Source: Catenovulum sediminis (lineage in GTDB: Bacteria; Pseudomonadota; Gammaproteobacteria; Enterobacterales; Alteromonadaceae). Taken from it: a stretch of DNA of 64,000 nt. Numbering within the stretch: position 1 is the stretch's first letter; every line of letters starts with the position of its first letter. Positions 52,518-62,318 of this stretch are shown one piece after another. The stretch is taken from NCBI RefSeq assembly GCF_040270295.1, contig NZ_JBELOE010000136.1. One strand, 5' to 3'. The notes under the pieces are model-generated. The model had not been told where the DNA came from. It saw only the letters and a list, made by a program, of their open reading frames with translations, and made no database searches. The translations under genes and the position numbers were made by a program.

Positions 52518-54556
52518 AAAAGTCGACACGACCTGAGGCGCATTTATTTGGCTGGTTAGTCTCACTATTTGTTGTCCTGGCCTGTAGTGGTTTTATCAGC
52601 TATTTATTCGGCCATCACACCTTCGCACAAATCAACAGCCTGTTGCACTTAACATTTGGGATTTTGTGGAGTGTTTTATTATTACCTTATATTTTTCTGC
52701 ATTTTAAACGCATTTTAGGGGTTAAACGCCTGTGGGTATTTTTAACCGGTTTAGCGACATTATTGATTATTTTCATTACGGTATTCAGTGGTTATGAATT
52801 ATTGTTCAATGGCCAGCGAGAAAATAATCAAAGCAGTTATCAATGGCACTTTTTTTCAGCGCTAGGCATTGTGCTCTTTTTAATGCTGCACATTTTCCTG
52901 CATTTTGTCACCCATAGATCTGAAGTTAAAAACCGCTTTCAAACAACCACGTTTATCCCGCGAATTTTCGCCAGTGTGGTTGTCGCCAGTTTAATTGCCA
53001 CTGGCCTGTTATGGCAATTAGACACTTTTACAAAACAAGCTTATTCAACTGAGCCTGCAGTTAAGGATTACCAATATCCATATGGCCCTCACCCTTTTAG
53101 GCCCAGCCAAACAGAAACAACTGACAAGCAGTTTATTGACGAAAAAGCACTCACGACAACAGAAAAATGCGCCAGTTGCCATCAGGATATTGCCCGTCAG
53201 TGGTATCGTTCTGCGCATCGGCAAGCGGCTTCAGATAAAACCTATGTGACTAATGTAACCTTATTGGCAACTAAAAAGGGCATTGAAGCCACCCGCTATT
53301 GTGAAGGCTGCCATGCGCCACTGGCCTTATTAAGTGGTCAATTATCTGAAGGTGGGCAACATGCTGGTATCGCCGGTACGGCCGCCAATATAGAGGGGGT
53401 TAACTGCCAGTCATGCCACGGCATAAATAAACTGGTACATAACAAAGGGGTGGCCAGTTATCAGTTTAAAATAAACCAGCCTTATCTTTTTGAAACGGCT
53501 GAGAACCACTTTCTAAAGCAGTTAAACCAATTGGCGATTCGTTATAATCCTGAGCAGCACAAACAAGATATGGCGGCTGATATTCTTGCCAGCTCAGAAT
53601 ATTGTTCTGCTTGCCATAGCCAGTTTATCGATAAGGATGTAAACGGCTGGGGCTGGATTAAAATGCAAGATGAATACGCAGCTTGGTTAGACAGTCCCTA
53701 TTCTGGCATTAATGACCCGAATTTTAGCCATACCAATCAGCAGCGCTGTCAAGACTGCCATATGCCACTGGTTCAAAGTGATGATCCATCCGCGTCACCT
53801 GATGGATATATTCGCAGCCATGAATTTTTTGCCGCCAACAGCATGCTAACCACCTTAAACCAAGATATGGAAGCGCAGCAAAAAATTGTCCAGTTTATGC
53901 AAAGCAATAAAGTCCGTATCAGTATCGAGCCTCCACACCGCAAAGATGCAACCATCAATAATATGCCGATCAATCAACAATTACGTGATGCGGCAGTGCA
54001 ACCCTTTTACTTTTACAAAGGTGAACAAGCCAATATTAAAGTGATAATTGCCAATATCGGTGTGGGTCATAATTTCCCTGGCGGTACGATTGATATCAAC
54101 CAAGCTTGGGTCGCAGTACAAGTTGTCGATGCTGAAGGACAAATCATATTTGATAGCGGTTTTATCGACGAACAAGGCTATTTAGACAACAATGCCTACC
54201 AGTACCGCTCACTACCAACCGACAGACAAGGACAAATTGTCTGGCAACATGATTTGTTTAATATGGTTGGCAAAGCGTCTGTCAATATTATTCGGGCAGG
54301 CGAATCAGACGTGGTAAATTATCAGTTTAAAATCCCTTATTGGGCAAAAAGTCCGATTTCATTAAGTACACAAATAAAATACCGCAAGCTCAATACGCGA
54401 TACGCAAAATGGGCCTTAAAAGAGTTATATACACCGCTGCCGATAATCGATTTGTCGCGCGCGCATTTAGCCATTCCGCTTCGAGACAAACTCGAAACCA
54501 TTGATAACTTGCACGCAAAACAACAAAACCTTGTAGCGGATACTGTGATTTGGTAG
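52514..54556 (+). CDS. Membrane-bound five-heme cytochrome c
   Basis: Electron-transfer protein. Five N-terminal transmembrane helices (such as LFGWLVSLFVVLACSGFISY and HFFSALGIVLFLMLHIFLHF, with several His that might bind heme b) are followed by a periplasmic domain with five CxxCH motifs: CASCH, CEGCH, CQSCH, CSACH, CQDCH. A C-terminal beta domain includes IANIGVGHNFPGGTIDINQA. The start ATG at 52514 is chosen because AGGAG is ten bases upstream and it gives an ATGA overlap with the previous gene; a longer frame to 52493 is unlikely. It resembles cytochrome c554-like multiheme proteins. Electron acceptor or donor unknown. Confidence 0.88.
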   Translation: MKKSTRPEAHLFGWLVSLFVVLACSGFISYLFGHHTFAQINSLLHLTFGILWSVLLLPYIFLHFKRILGVKRLWVFLTGLATLLIIFITVFSGYELLFNGQRENNQSSYQWHFFSALGIVLFLMLHIFLHFVTHRSEVKNRFQTTTFIPRIFASVVVASLIATGLLWQLDTFTKQAYSTEPAVKDYQYPYGPHPFRPSQTETTDKQFIDEKALTTTEKCASCHQDIARQWYRSAHRQAASDKTYVTNVTLLATKKGIEATRYCEGCHAPLALLSGQLSEGGQHAGIAGTAANIEGVNCQSCHGINKLVHNKGVASYQFKINQPYLFETAENHFLKQLNQLAIRYNPEQHKQDMAADILASSEYCSACHSQFIDKDVNGWGWIKMQDEYAAWLDSPYSGINDPNFSHTNQQRCQDCHMPLVQSDDPSASPDGYIRSHEFFAANSMLTTLNQDMEAQQKIVQFMQSNKVRISIEPPHRKDATINNMPINQQLRDAAVQPFYFYKGEQANIKVIIANIGVGHNFPGGTIDINQAWVAVQVVDAEGQIIFDSGFIDEQGYLDNNAYQYRSLPTDRQGQIVWQHDLFNMVGKASVNIIRAGESDVVNYQFKIPYWAKSPISLSTQIKYRKLNTRYAKWALKELYTPLPIIDLSRAHLAIPLRDKLETIDNLHAKQQNLVADTVIW

Positions 54557-54594
54557 TTTGCAACGCATCTAATTGATTTTCGATATGCTAAATA

Positions 54595-57500
54595 ATGATA
54601 ACACTAGGACCGCAGACCGCCCAAGACGCATCAGAACTGTACGATGCGTATCGCAAACTCCCCGAGTCAGAACAAGCACTGCTGCAATTATTAGCAGTCG
54701 TTTATCATCCGTTAGGCGTGAGCAAATTTAATGAAGTGCTTAAATTGGCGGCTCATTTTGAATTATTTGCGGTCAAAAAGCCGATTAAAAGGCTCAGTGC
54801 CGAGCTCAGAACTCAGCTTATTGAGCAAGGTTTTATCCTACAAGGCAGAGACGGGATACTCGTTCATTACTATATAGGCAATCAACTGGTCGCTGATTGT
54901 GTACAAAACAATACCTTTAAACAAATACTGCATTGTGTAGACCAAGCAGTAGAGCGGCCTTCCTCTTATAGTTTTGACCTTAATTTAGCGGCTCACCAAA
55001 GGCTGATAAGAGATTGTTATTTCCTCGGCGAAATAGACAACATCATTGAATTATTAGAGTTTGATAAAAACCCGCAAAACATCAATATGGAATACAACCA
55101 GGTGTTAATTCATTTGTTTTTGATTCCTTTTGATCTGCAAACGTTTTTAGCCTTGCCGGATATATTGCAATATCAAAGTTTTGCCTGCTGGATTCTGTCA
55201 CGCCAGCGCCAAGGTTATTCTGTAACTTATGCACTGGATTTGCTCAAGCAGGTTCATCAGCACAATCCGGGTAATATCTTGCTTAGCTGTTTACTTGCAG
55301 AGCAGTATTTATATCAGGCTCAACTGACCGAGCTCAAAACACTCATTCCAGAGTTAGATGATTCTTGTTATGCACTACAAATAAAAGCCAGTTACCTGTT
55401 TTTAACGGGTGAATTTAGCGATGCCAATGCGCACTTTGAACATGCGATAAAAGCAAAAAATAAAATTAAACGTCGCGCAAAACAATATTTAAGCGGCCCT
55501 ATGGGCGTTTTTTATAAACTTTGTTTATTGCGATTAGGCAACACACAAGATGCCAGCTTTTTTAAAACAGCGGGCGCTCAGGTGAGTTTTGAAGCCACTG
55601 ACAGAACCATGAGATGCATGCCACACGAAAATGTCGCTTTAAGCGAATCTATGGTGATGGCTATACAAGGCATCAGCTCTGGGCAGACGTTTACTGCCAG
55701 TACCGTGCGCTATGCACACCTGTCAAACAGCCATTGTTTTTATTTTAATCTGGCACAACTTATTAACCTGCTGGCAGAGCTATGGTGCAATAAAACATTA
55801 AAAGCAGAGAGCCTAAATAAACTGCAACAAGTCAGCGAATTTTTTGAAGGCTCAGATTATGCGTTGTTTCGTGAAATCGCCAGACAAATTAAAACTCCGG
55901 AAAGTAGCGCGGAAATATCCGCTTTGTTGCACTTTCCAACCTTTATCCGCACAAAAGAAGAATGGGATGTCGCACTAGACAAGTTACTGGCGCTGACAAA
56001 CGAAACAACCACCACAAACGTGGTCGAAAAATCAGAGCACAATACTCGTTTAATATGGGAAGTAGAATTTTCGCGTTTTCGAGCCAACTTTAAACCCAAA
56101 GAGCAAAAACTAAATAGCAAAGGTTGGAGCAAAGGTCGAGTCATTGCTTTAAAACGTTTGTACCGCGAAGTGGATCAATTCCCTTATTTAACCGAACAAG
56201 ACATAAACATTTGCCAAACCATAGTTGAAATAAAAAATTGGGGTTATTACAGTTCAACCGAATATCATTTAAATGGCCCGAGTACCTTATTAGCTGCCAA
56301 AGGGGCAGATAACCTGTATTTGGCTGGCGAGCTCAGCGCACCGATAGAACTGAGCCAAAAAGAGCCTGAATTACTGGTTAGCCAACAAGGTGAACATTTA
56401 TGTTTGAGTATTGCCGATTTACCAGAGCATTTTGAACATATGCAAATGCCCTGCACTATCACCCAACTGACACCTGAGCACTACTGTTTTACCTTATTTT
56501 CAGCAGAGCACATGCAAGTTGCGCAAGTGATCGGTGAAGGCGGTCTATTAATTCCGCTGCATGCTAAAGAAAAAGCGTTAAAAGGCATTTCTGCAATTGC
56601 ACCTTTGTTAAATATTCAATCTGATCTGAACGAGCTGGATACCGGTCTGGAAAATATCCAGTGCGATCCGCATCTGGTCATTAACATTCAACCTTTTAAT
56701 CAGGGTTTAGAATTCAGTTGTTTTGTCATGCCATTTGGTGAGCAAGGACCAGTGATAAAACCTGCGGTTGGGAATGTTAACCTGACCACAGAATTAAATG
56801 GTAAACGGGTTGCCACACAGCGTGATTTGATTCATGAACAAAACCTACTGGATTTATTAGACCAACACTGCTCGTCGTTTTTATCCATGCCGGATAATAT
56901 TCTGGCGATCGACGATACGCAAGCAGCACTGGATACGCTTGAACAATTAGAGCATATTGTAAGTCAGTCACCTGCGCCGCTGCCACTTAGATTACGCTGG
57001 CCGAAAGGTAAAAAAATTAACCTGAGCAAAAGGTTAGAAAGCCAGCATATGCAACTGGCCGTTAATAAGAAAAACGAATGGTTTGATATCACAGGCGAGC
57101 TAAAAATTGATGATGAAGCGGTTATTGACCTTCGCAGGTTGCTAGAACTGGTATCCACCAGCAATGGTCGTTTTATTCAATTAGACAGCAATCAAATATT
57201 AGCCTTGTCAGAAGACTTAAGGCACAAGCTGGAAGCTTTAAAACACAGCACGGAAGATGGCAAATTTCACCCGCTCGCCAGCCTGCAAGTTGAAGAAGCA
57301 ACCGCAGGCATGCGCATGAAACCGATTCACGCATGGGAAGCTCAAACCCGAAAGATGCATGAAGCGAATGAAATTACGCCACAAGTCCCCAATACCTTAC
57401 AGGCACAATTGCGGGATTATCAGATAGCCGGTTTTGACTGGGCCAGCCGTTTAGCGCATTGGGGCGCAGGCGCATGTTTGGCTGACGATATGGGTTTGGG

Positions 57501-58815
57501 TAAAACCTTGCAGGCTCTGGCTATTTTATTATCACGCGCCAAAGGTGGGCCGAGTTTAGTGATGGCACCGACTTCGGTGTGTTTAAACTGGCTACAGGAA
57601 GCCGCTAAATTTGCGCCAACTTTAAATATCAAGCTGTTTGCCGACTCGGTTAATAATCAACAGCGCAGCGATTTGTTGCAGGATTTAAACGCCTCTGATT
57701 GTGTCATTATCAGTTACGGGTTATTACAGCGCGAAAGTGAAATGCTGGCAAAAGTTCGTTGGCACACCATTATTGCCGATGAAGCACAAGCGCTTAAAAA
57801 CCCGTTGGCAAAACGCACAAAAGCGGCATATGCACTAAAAGCAGATTTTAAAATGGTGACCACGGGTACCCCAATTGAAAATGATTTAACCGAATTGTGG
57901 AGCTTGTTCCGTTTTATCAATCCGGGCTTACTCGGCAACATAAAACGTTTTGGTGAGCGCTTTGCGCTGCCCATTGAAAATGCCAATGAAGACAAATTAG
58001 CCGCGCGCAAAGCCAGTATCGGTTTAAGAAACCTGATTAAACCTTTTATATTGCGCCGCATGAAAAATCAGGTGTTAACCGAGCTGCCTTCTCGCACAGA
58101 AATTACATTACAGGTTGAACTAAATACAGAAGAACAAAATTTTTATCAAGCACTTAGGCTAAATGCAATTGATAAACTCAGTGCTGCCGATAATTTTGCC
58201 AATGCCGGTGAGCAGCGCATTCAAATGCTAGCGGAGCTGGTAAAACTAAGACAAGCCTGCTGTCACCCTAAACTGGTGATGCAAGAAAGTAACATCCCCA
58301 GTTCTAAACTGGCCGCACTGGATGAACTGTTAGATGAACTTCAGCAAAACAACCATAAAGCGCTGATATTCAGTCAGTTTGTGGGTCATTTACATTTAAT
58401 AAAAACACATCTTGAAAATAAAGGGATCCAATATCAATATTTAGACGGCTCAACCCCACAAAAAGAACGGCAACAACGGGTAAATGCCTTTCAAAATGGT
58501 GAGGGAGAAGTATTTTTGATCAGTCTGAAAGCCGGTGGTTTTGGCCTTAACTTAACGGCTGCCGATTATGTGATTCATATGGATCCTTGGTGGAATCCAG
58601 CGGTAGAAGAGCAGGCATCCGATCGCGCTCATCGCATGGGACAAACGCGCCCGGTAACCATTTATCGTTTGGTTGCAAAAAACACCATTGAAGAAAAAAT
58701 TGTCGCCCTGCATCAGCATAAACGCGATCTGGCCGATAATTTATTACAGGGCAACGAGCAGGCAAACAAACTGTCAGTAGACGACATGCTGATTTTACTA
58801 AAAGATACCTTTTAG
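54595..58815 (+). CDS. SNF2-family helicase-like ATPase with long N-terminal region
   Basis: A 1,406-residue SWI2/SNF2 ATPase acting on DNA or nucleoprotein. The N-terminal 900 residues are helical, in places TPR-like, and not a domain I can name. The ATPase core has motif I ADDMGLGKTLQ (near 960), DEAQ box IIADEAQALKNP (near 1,061), TGTPIEN, and C-terminal helicase motifs LIFSQFVGH, YLDGSTPQKERQ, FLISLKAGGFGLNLTAAD and DRAHRMGQTRPV. This is the bacterial SNF2/HepA-like class; RapA itself has different flanking domains. It follows the cytochrome gene on the same strand after 38 bp. A repair or transcription role is likely; a defence role is possible but not shown. Confidence 0.9.
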   Translation: MITLGPQTAQDASELYDAYRKLPESEQALLQLLAVVYHPLGVSKFNEVLKLAAHFELFAVKKPIKRLSAELRTQLIEQGFILQGRDGILVHYYIGNQLVADCVQNNTFKQILHCVDQAVERPSSYSFDLNLAAHQRLIRDCYFLGEIDNIIELLEFDKNPQNINMEYNQVLIHLFLIPFDLQTFLALPDILQYQSFACWILSRQRQGYSVTYALDLLKQVHQHNPGNILLSCLLAEQYLYQAQLTELKTLIPELDDSCYALQIKASYLFLTGEFSDANAHFEHAIKAKNKIKRRAKQYLSGPMGVFYKLCLLRLGNTQDASFFKTAGAQVSFEATDRTMRCMPHENVALSESMVMAIQGISSGQTFTASTVRYAHLSNSHCFYFNLAQLINLLAELWCNKTLKAESLNKLQQVSEFFEGSDYALFREIARQIKTPESSAEISALLHFPTFIRTKEEWDVALDKLLALTNETTTTNVVEKSEHNTRLIWEVEFSRFRANFKPKEQKLNSKGWSKGRVIALKRLYREVDQFPYLTEQDINICQTIVEIKNWGYYSSTEYHLNGPSTLLAAKGADNLYLAGELSAPIELSQKEPELLVSQQGEHLCLSIADLPEHFEHMQMPCTITQLTPEHYCFTLFSAEHMQVAQVIGEGGLLIPLHAKEKALKGISAIAPLLNIQSDLNELDTGLENIQCDPHLVINIQPFNQGLEFSCFVMPFGEQGPVIKPAVGNVNLTTELNGKRVATQRDLIHEQNLLDLLDQHCSSFLSMPDNILAIDDTQAALDTLEQLEHIVSQSPAPLPLRLRWPKGKKINLSKRLESQHMQLAVNKKNEWFDITGELKIDDEAVIDLRRLLELVSTSNGRFIQLDSNQILALSEDLRHKLEALKHSTEDGKFHPLASLQVEEATAGMRMKPIHAWEAQTRKMHEANEITPQVPNTLQAQLRDYQIAGFDWASRLAHWGAGACLADDMGLGKTLQALAILLSRAKGGPSLVMAPTSVCLNWLQEAAKFAPTLNIKLFADSVNNQQRSDLLQDLNASDCVIISYGLLQRESEMLAKVRWHTIIADEAQALKNPLAKRTKAAYALKADFKMVTTGTPIENDLTELWSLFRFINPGLLGNIKRFGERFALPIENANEDKLAARKASIGLRNLIKPFILRRMKNQVLTELPSRTEITLQVELNTEEQNFYQALRLNAIDKLSAADNFANAGEQRIQMLAELVKLRQACCHPKLVMQESNIPSSKLAALDELLDELQQNNHKALIFSQFVGHLHLIKTHLENKGIQYQYLDGSTPQKERQQRVNAFQNGEGEVFLISLKAGGFGLNLTAADYVIHMDPWWNPAVEEQASDRAHRMGQTRPVTIYRLVAKNTIEEKIVALHQHKRDLADNLLQGNEQANKLSVDDMLILLKDTF

Positions 58816-58845
58816 CCAGCTGTGAAACGAGCACGGTAAACACGC

Positions 58846-58875
58846 AAGGATATACGTACAACAACGCATATCCTT
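58846..58875 (+). terminator. Hairpin after SNF2 gene
   Basis: AAGGATAT and ATATCCTT form an inverted repeat shortly after the helicase stop, followed by a second small inverted repeat (ACACAGC and GCTGTGT, about 58879-58905). Neither has a strong T tract, so a terminator role is only tentative. Confidence 0.35.
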
Positions 58876-58931
58876 CTCACACAGCGACTGTTAAAATGCT
58901 GTGTCACCGCAATAAAAAGGTCTGCGACTGA

Positions 58932-61900
58932 ATGCACTCCAAGCAAAAAATTCGATTTACCCGGCGCACATACAATAAACTGGTTGCCAATGAAATGATG
59001 GAAGATTTCGCGCTCAGATTTACCGCGAAAAGAGCGCGCCGCTGGTCTTCTTTATGGATAGCAAATACCGCTTTAGGCATCGTATCGTTTTTAGTGCTCG
59101 AAGCAATAGGCGGCGCGGTTACCCTTAATTATGGTTTTATTAATGCTGCATGGGCCATTATAGCGGTCGTCGCCGTCGTCTTTTTTAGCGGGCTGCCGAT
59201 AAGTTATTATGCCGCCAAATACGGCGTCGATATAGATTTGCTCAGTCGTGGTGCGGGTTTCGGTTATATCGGCTCAACTATCGCGTCACTGATATACGCT
59301 TCTTTTACCTTTATCTTTTTTGCGCTGGAAGCCGCCATTATGTCAATGGCGCTGCAATTATTATTTGGTTTACCGCTGGTATTTGGCTATATCATCAGTG
59401 CTTTAATTGTTATCCCGCTGGTCACACACGGCATTACCACCATCAGTCGTTTCCAAGTCTGGACTCAACCCATTTGGATTGTGCTACAAATTGTGCCTTT
59501 GATTTACGTCTTTAATCATCCGGATAGTCAAGTGCAGGAATGGTTCCAATTTACCGGTGAAGCGGGTGAAGCGGGCGCTGAATTTAACTATCTATTATTT
59601 GGCGCAGCCTCCGCCGTCCTACTTTCACTGGTCGCTCAAATTGGTGAACAGGTCGATTTTTTGCGTTTTTTGCCCGAAAAGCCGGGTAAAAAACATTGGC
59701 AGTGGTGGCTTGCGGTCATTGTCGCGGGTCCGGGTTGGATGATCTTTGGTGCGGCTAAATTATTTTTAGGTTCATTTTTAGCCTGGCTGGCGCTAAAACA
59801 AGGTATTCCGGCGAATGTTGCGGACGATCCGGCACATATGTATCAGGTTGCGTTTGGTTATGTCATTGATAACTCAACCATTAGTGTTATTTTAGCCGCT
59901 ACTTTTGTGGTTATTTCCCAGCTAAAAATTAATGTGGCGAATGCCTATGCCGGTTCACTCGCTTGGTCTAATTTTTTCTCGCGGGTTACGCACAGCCATC
60001 CCGGCCGTGTTGTCTGGATGTTTTTTAATGTCGCGATTGCTCTGCTTTTAATGGAGCTGGGTATCTATCAAACCATAGAAAGCATGTTGCAAGTGTATTC
60101 GGTTTTGGTTTTGGCTTGGTTAAGTTCAGTGGTTGCAGATTTAATCATCAATAAACCCTTAGGTATCAGCCCCAAACATATCGAGTTTAAACGATCTCAC
60201 CTGTACGACATTAATCCGGTCGGTGTCGGGTCAATGTTGATCGCTTCTTTTTTTGGCTTCACCGGCCACTTTGGTTGGTACGGAGAAACCATCGAAGCTT
60301 TTGCGTCTTATCTGGCATTTTTTCTGCCGTTATTGACAGTGCCACTGATTGGCTGGTTAACCAAAGGAAAGTATTATTTAGTGCGCCCGCAGTCGCCGCA
60401 TGTGGCCGACAACACCCGTTGTCATATTTGCGAAAATGCTTTTGAACATGAAGATATGACATTTTGCCCAGCTTACGGTAAAGCAATTTGCTCTTTATGT
60501 TGTAGTTTAGATGTACGCTGCGGCGATCAATGTCGTGAACACGCCACTTTATTTGCACAGGCTCAGCACTTTTTTCAACGGTTTTTGACCACCCATCTAC
60601 TGAAAAAAATGAGTTCACCTTTGATGCAGTTTATCGGTGTTACTTTGCTGCTCAGTTTAATCGGCGCGGGCATTTTGTTTTTAATTTACCTACAAATTCC
60701 GGTTGATAATATCGCGCTGAAACAAGTGTTTGGCGTAACCCTGATTAAGATATTTTTCTTATTGTTAATTATCATCGGTATTGTCAGTTGGTTATTTATT
60801 CTGGCCAGAAGCAGCAACCGTTTAGCATTGAAAGAGCTCAGGTTACAAACAAAATCACTGGCACACGAGATTGATGCGCACGAAGCAACTTCACAAGCGC
60901 TACAAAAAGCCAAAGAAGCAGCTGAATCGGCTAATCAGGCAAAAAGCCGTTATCTAACCGGGTTAAGCCACGAATTGCGTACCCCATTAAACGTATTGTT
61001 AGGCTATGCACAACTGCTCAATCAGGATAAAGCCATTCCCGCCAAACAAAGAGAATCTATTGCAGTTTTAAAACGCAATGGTGAACACCTTGCCGATTTA
61101 ATAGAAGGTTTGCTAGAAATATCTAAAATTGAAGCTGGCAGAATGCACCTGCAACGGGATGAAGTGAGAATCAAACCATTTTTAAACCAAATGGTCGATA
61201 TGTTTAAAATGCAGGCCAATAATAAAGGTATTGTGTTTAACTACATCCCGTGTGACTACTTGCCAGAAGTGGTCGCAACCGATAAACAAAGATTCCGGCA
61301 AATACTGATAAACCTGTTATCGAATGCGATTAAATTTACCCAGCAAGGTAGTGTCAGCTTAACGGTAAAATACCGTAATCAGGTGGCGCAGTTTATTGTT
61401 GAAGATACTGGCATCGGTATTTCTGAAGAAAATCAAAAGTTGATTTTCAAACCATTTGAGCGCGTCAAAAGCCAACAAACCCAAGCCATTAGCGGCACAG
61501 GGCTAGGTTTAACCATATCCCGTTCGTTGGCTGAATTGATGGGTGGTGAAATCAGTGTAAAAAGCAAAGTTGGACAAGGCAGCTGTTTTAAGCTCAGTTT
61601 GATGCTGGCGAAAGTAAACTCGTCTAATCATGAACCCGAATACAACAAAGCTCGAGCGGTAGCATACGATGGTTTAGCAAAAAGTATTCTGGTGATAGAC
61701 GATGACCCAAACCAAAGACGTTTAATGGCCGATTTTTTGAATCCGCTGGGCTTTAATTTGCAAATGGCAGGTTTACCTTCACAAGCTTTGGAGATCATGC
61801 AAAATAACGATATAGATCTGGTCTTAATGGATGTCACCATGCCTGAGATGGATGGCTGGCAACTGGCTAAAAAATTACGTGAGCAAAAATATGTGATGCC

Positions 61901-62318
61901 CATCATCATGATTTCGGCAAATGCACGCGATACCGAAAGCGACCAGCAAAATGCTGGGTATCATGATGACTACATGGCAAAACCGATAAATATGGACAAC
62001 TTATTGGGTAAAATTGGTCAGCAACTGAATTTAGAATGGATGTACCAGTATGTGGCAGATGAAGAAAAATCAAACGAACAAGCTGAAACTGCCGATGCAG
62101 CTCAATTGCCACCCGCCACTCATGCCGAATACCAAAGTTTAATGGCATTGGCTGAAATTGGTTATTTATCGGGTTTTAAAGAAAAGCTAGAAGCACTGAC
62201 AAAAAATTATAAGTTTGAAAAAGCAGTATTGTGTAAACTGAATGAGCTATTACAAAGTTGTAATTTTAAACAAATCACCGAATACCTACGCGAGTTGATA
62301 GATGAACAGCACAATTAA
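58932..62318 (+). CDS. Hybrid sensor kinase fused to NCS1-type permease
   Basis: A 1,128-residue membrane sensor. The first 480 residues are a twelve-helix-like NCS1 (cytosine/purine permease) domain, with WIANTALGIVSFLVLEAIGG and SRGAGFGYIGSTIASLIY. A Cys-rich probable zinc module follows (CHICENAFEHEDMTFCPAYG, CSLCC, CGDQC, about 496-540), then two more helices. A HisKA domain has GLSHELRTPLN (His680), a HATPase_c domain ends with GTGLGLTISRSLAELMGGE, and a receiver domain carries LMDVTMPEMDG (Asp967). The architecture parallels CbrA-like kinases that carry a transporter as sensor. It overlaps the response-regulator gene by 17 bp. The ligand is probably a nucleobase-like compound, inferred from the permease family. 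Confidence 0.9.
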   Translation: MHSKQKIRFTRRTYNKLVANEMMEDFALRFTAKRARRWSSLWIANTALGIVSFLVLEAIGGAVTLNYGFINAAWAIIAVVAVVFFSGLPISYYAAKYGVDIDLLSRGAGFGYIGSTIASLIYASFTFIFFALEAAIMSMALQLLFGLPLVFGYIISALIVIPLVTHGITTISRFQVWTQPIWIVLQIVPLIYVFNHPDSQVQEWFQFTGEAGEAGAEFNYLLFGAASAVLLSLVAQIGEQVDFLRFLPEKPGKKHWQWWLAVIVAGPGWMIFGAAKLFLGSFLAWLALKQGIPANVADDPAHMYQVAFGYVIDNSTISVILAATFVVISQLKINVANAYAGSLAWSNFFSRVTHSHPGRVVWMFFNVAIALLLMELGIYQTIESMLQVYSVLVLAWLSSVVADLIINKPLGISPKHIEFKRSHLYDINPVGVGSMLIASFFGFTGHFGWYGETIEAFASYLAFFLPLLTVPLIGWLTKGKYYLVRPQSPHVADNTRCHICENAFEHEDMTFCPAYGKAICSLCCSLDVRCGDQCREHATLFAQAQHFFQRFLTTHLLKKMSSPLMQFIGVTLLLSLIGAGILFLIYLQIPVDNIALKQVFGVTLIKIFFLLLIIIGIVSWLFILARSSNRLALKELRLQTKSLAHEIDAHEATSQALQKAKEAAESANQAKSRYLTGLSHELRTPLNVLLGYAQLLNQDKAIPAKQRESIAVLKRNGEHLADLIEGLLEISKIEAGRMHLQRDEVRIKPFLNQMVDMFKMQANNKGIVFNYIPCDYLPEVVATDKQRFRQILINLLSNAIKFTQQGSVSLTVKYRNQVAQFIVEDTGIGISEENQKLIFKPFERVKSQQTQAISGTGLGLTISRSLAELMGGEISVKSKVGQGSCFKLSLMLAKVNSSNHEPEYNKARAVAYDGLAKSILVIDDDPNQRRLMADFLNPLGFNLQMAGLPSQALEIMQNNDIDLVLMDVTMPEMDGWQLAKKLREQKYVMPIIMISANARDTESDQQNAGYHDDYMAKPINMDNLLGKIGQQLNLEWMYQYVADEEKSNEQAETADAAQLPPATHAEYQSLMALAEIGYLSGFKEKLEALTKNYKFEKAVLCKLNELLQSCNFKQITEYLRELIDEQHN

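Noticed and set aside
54595..58815. Calling the SNF2 protein RapA
   Set aside because: RapA has characteristic Tudor-like N-terminal domains and a specific C-terminus that are not seen; only the ATPase core is shared.
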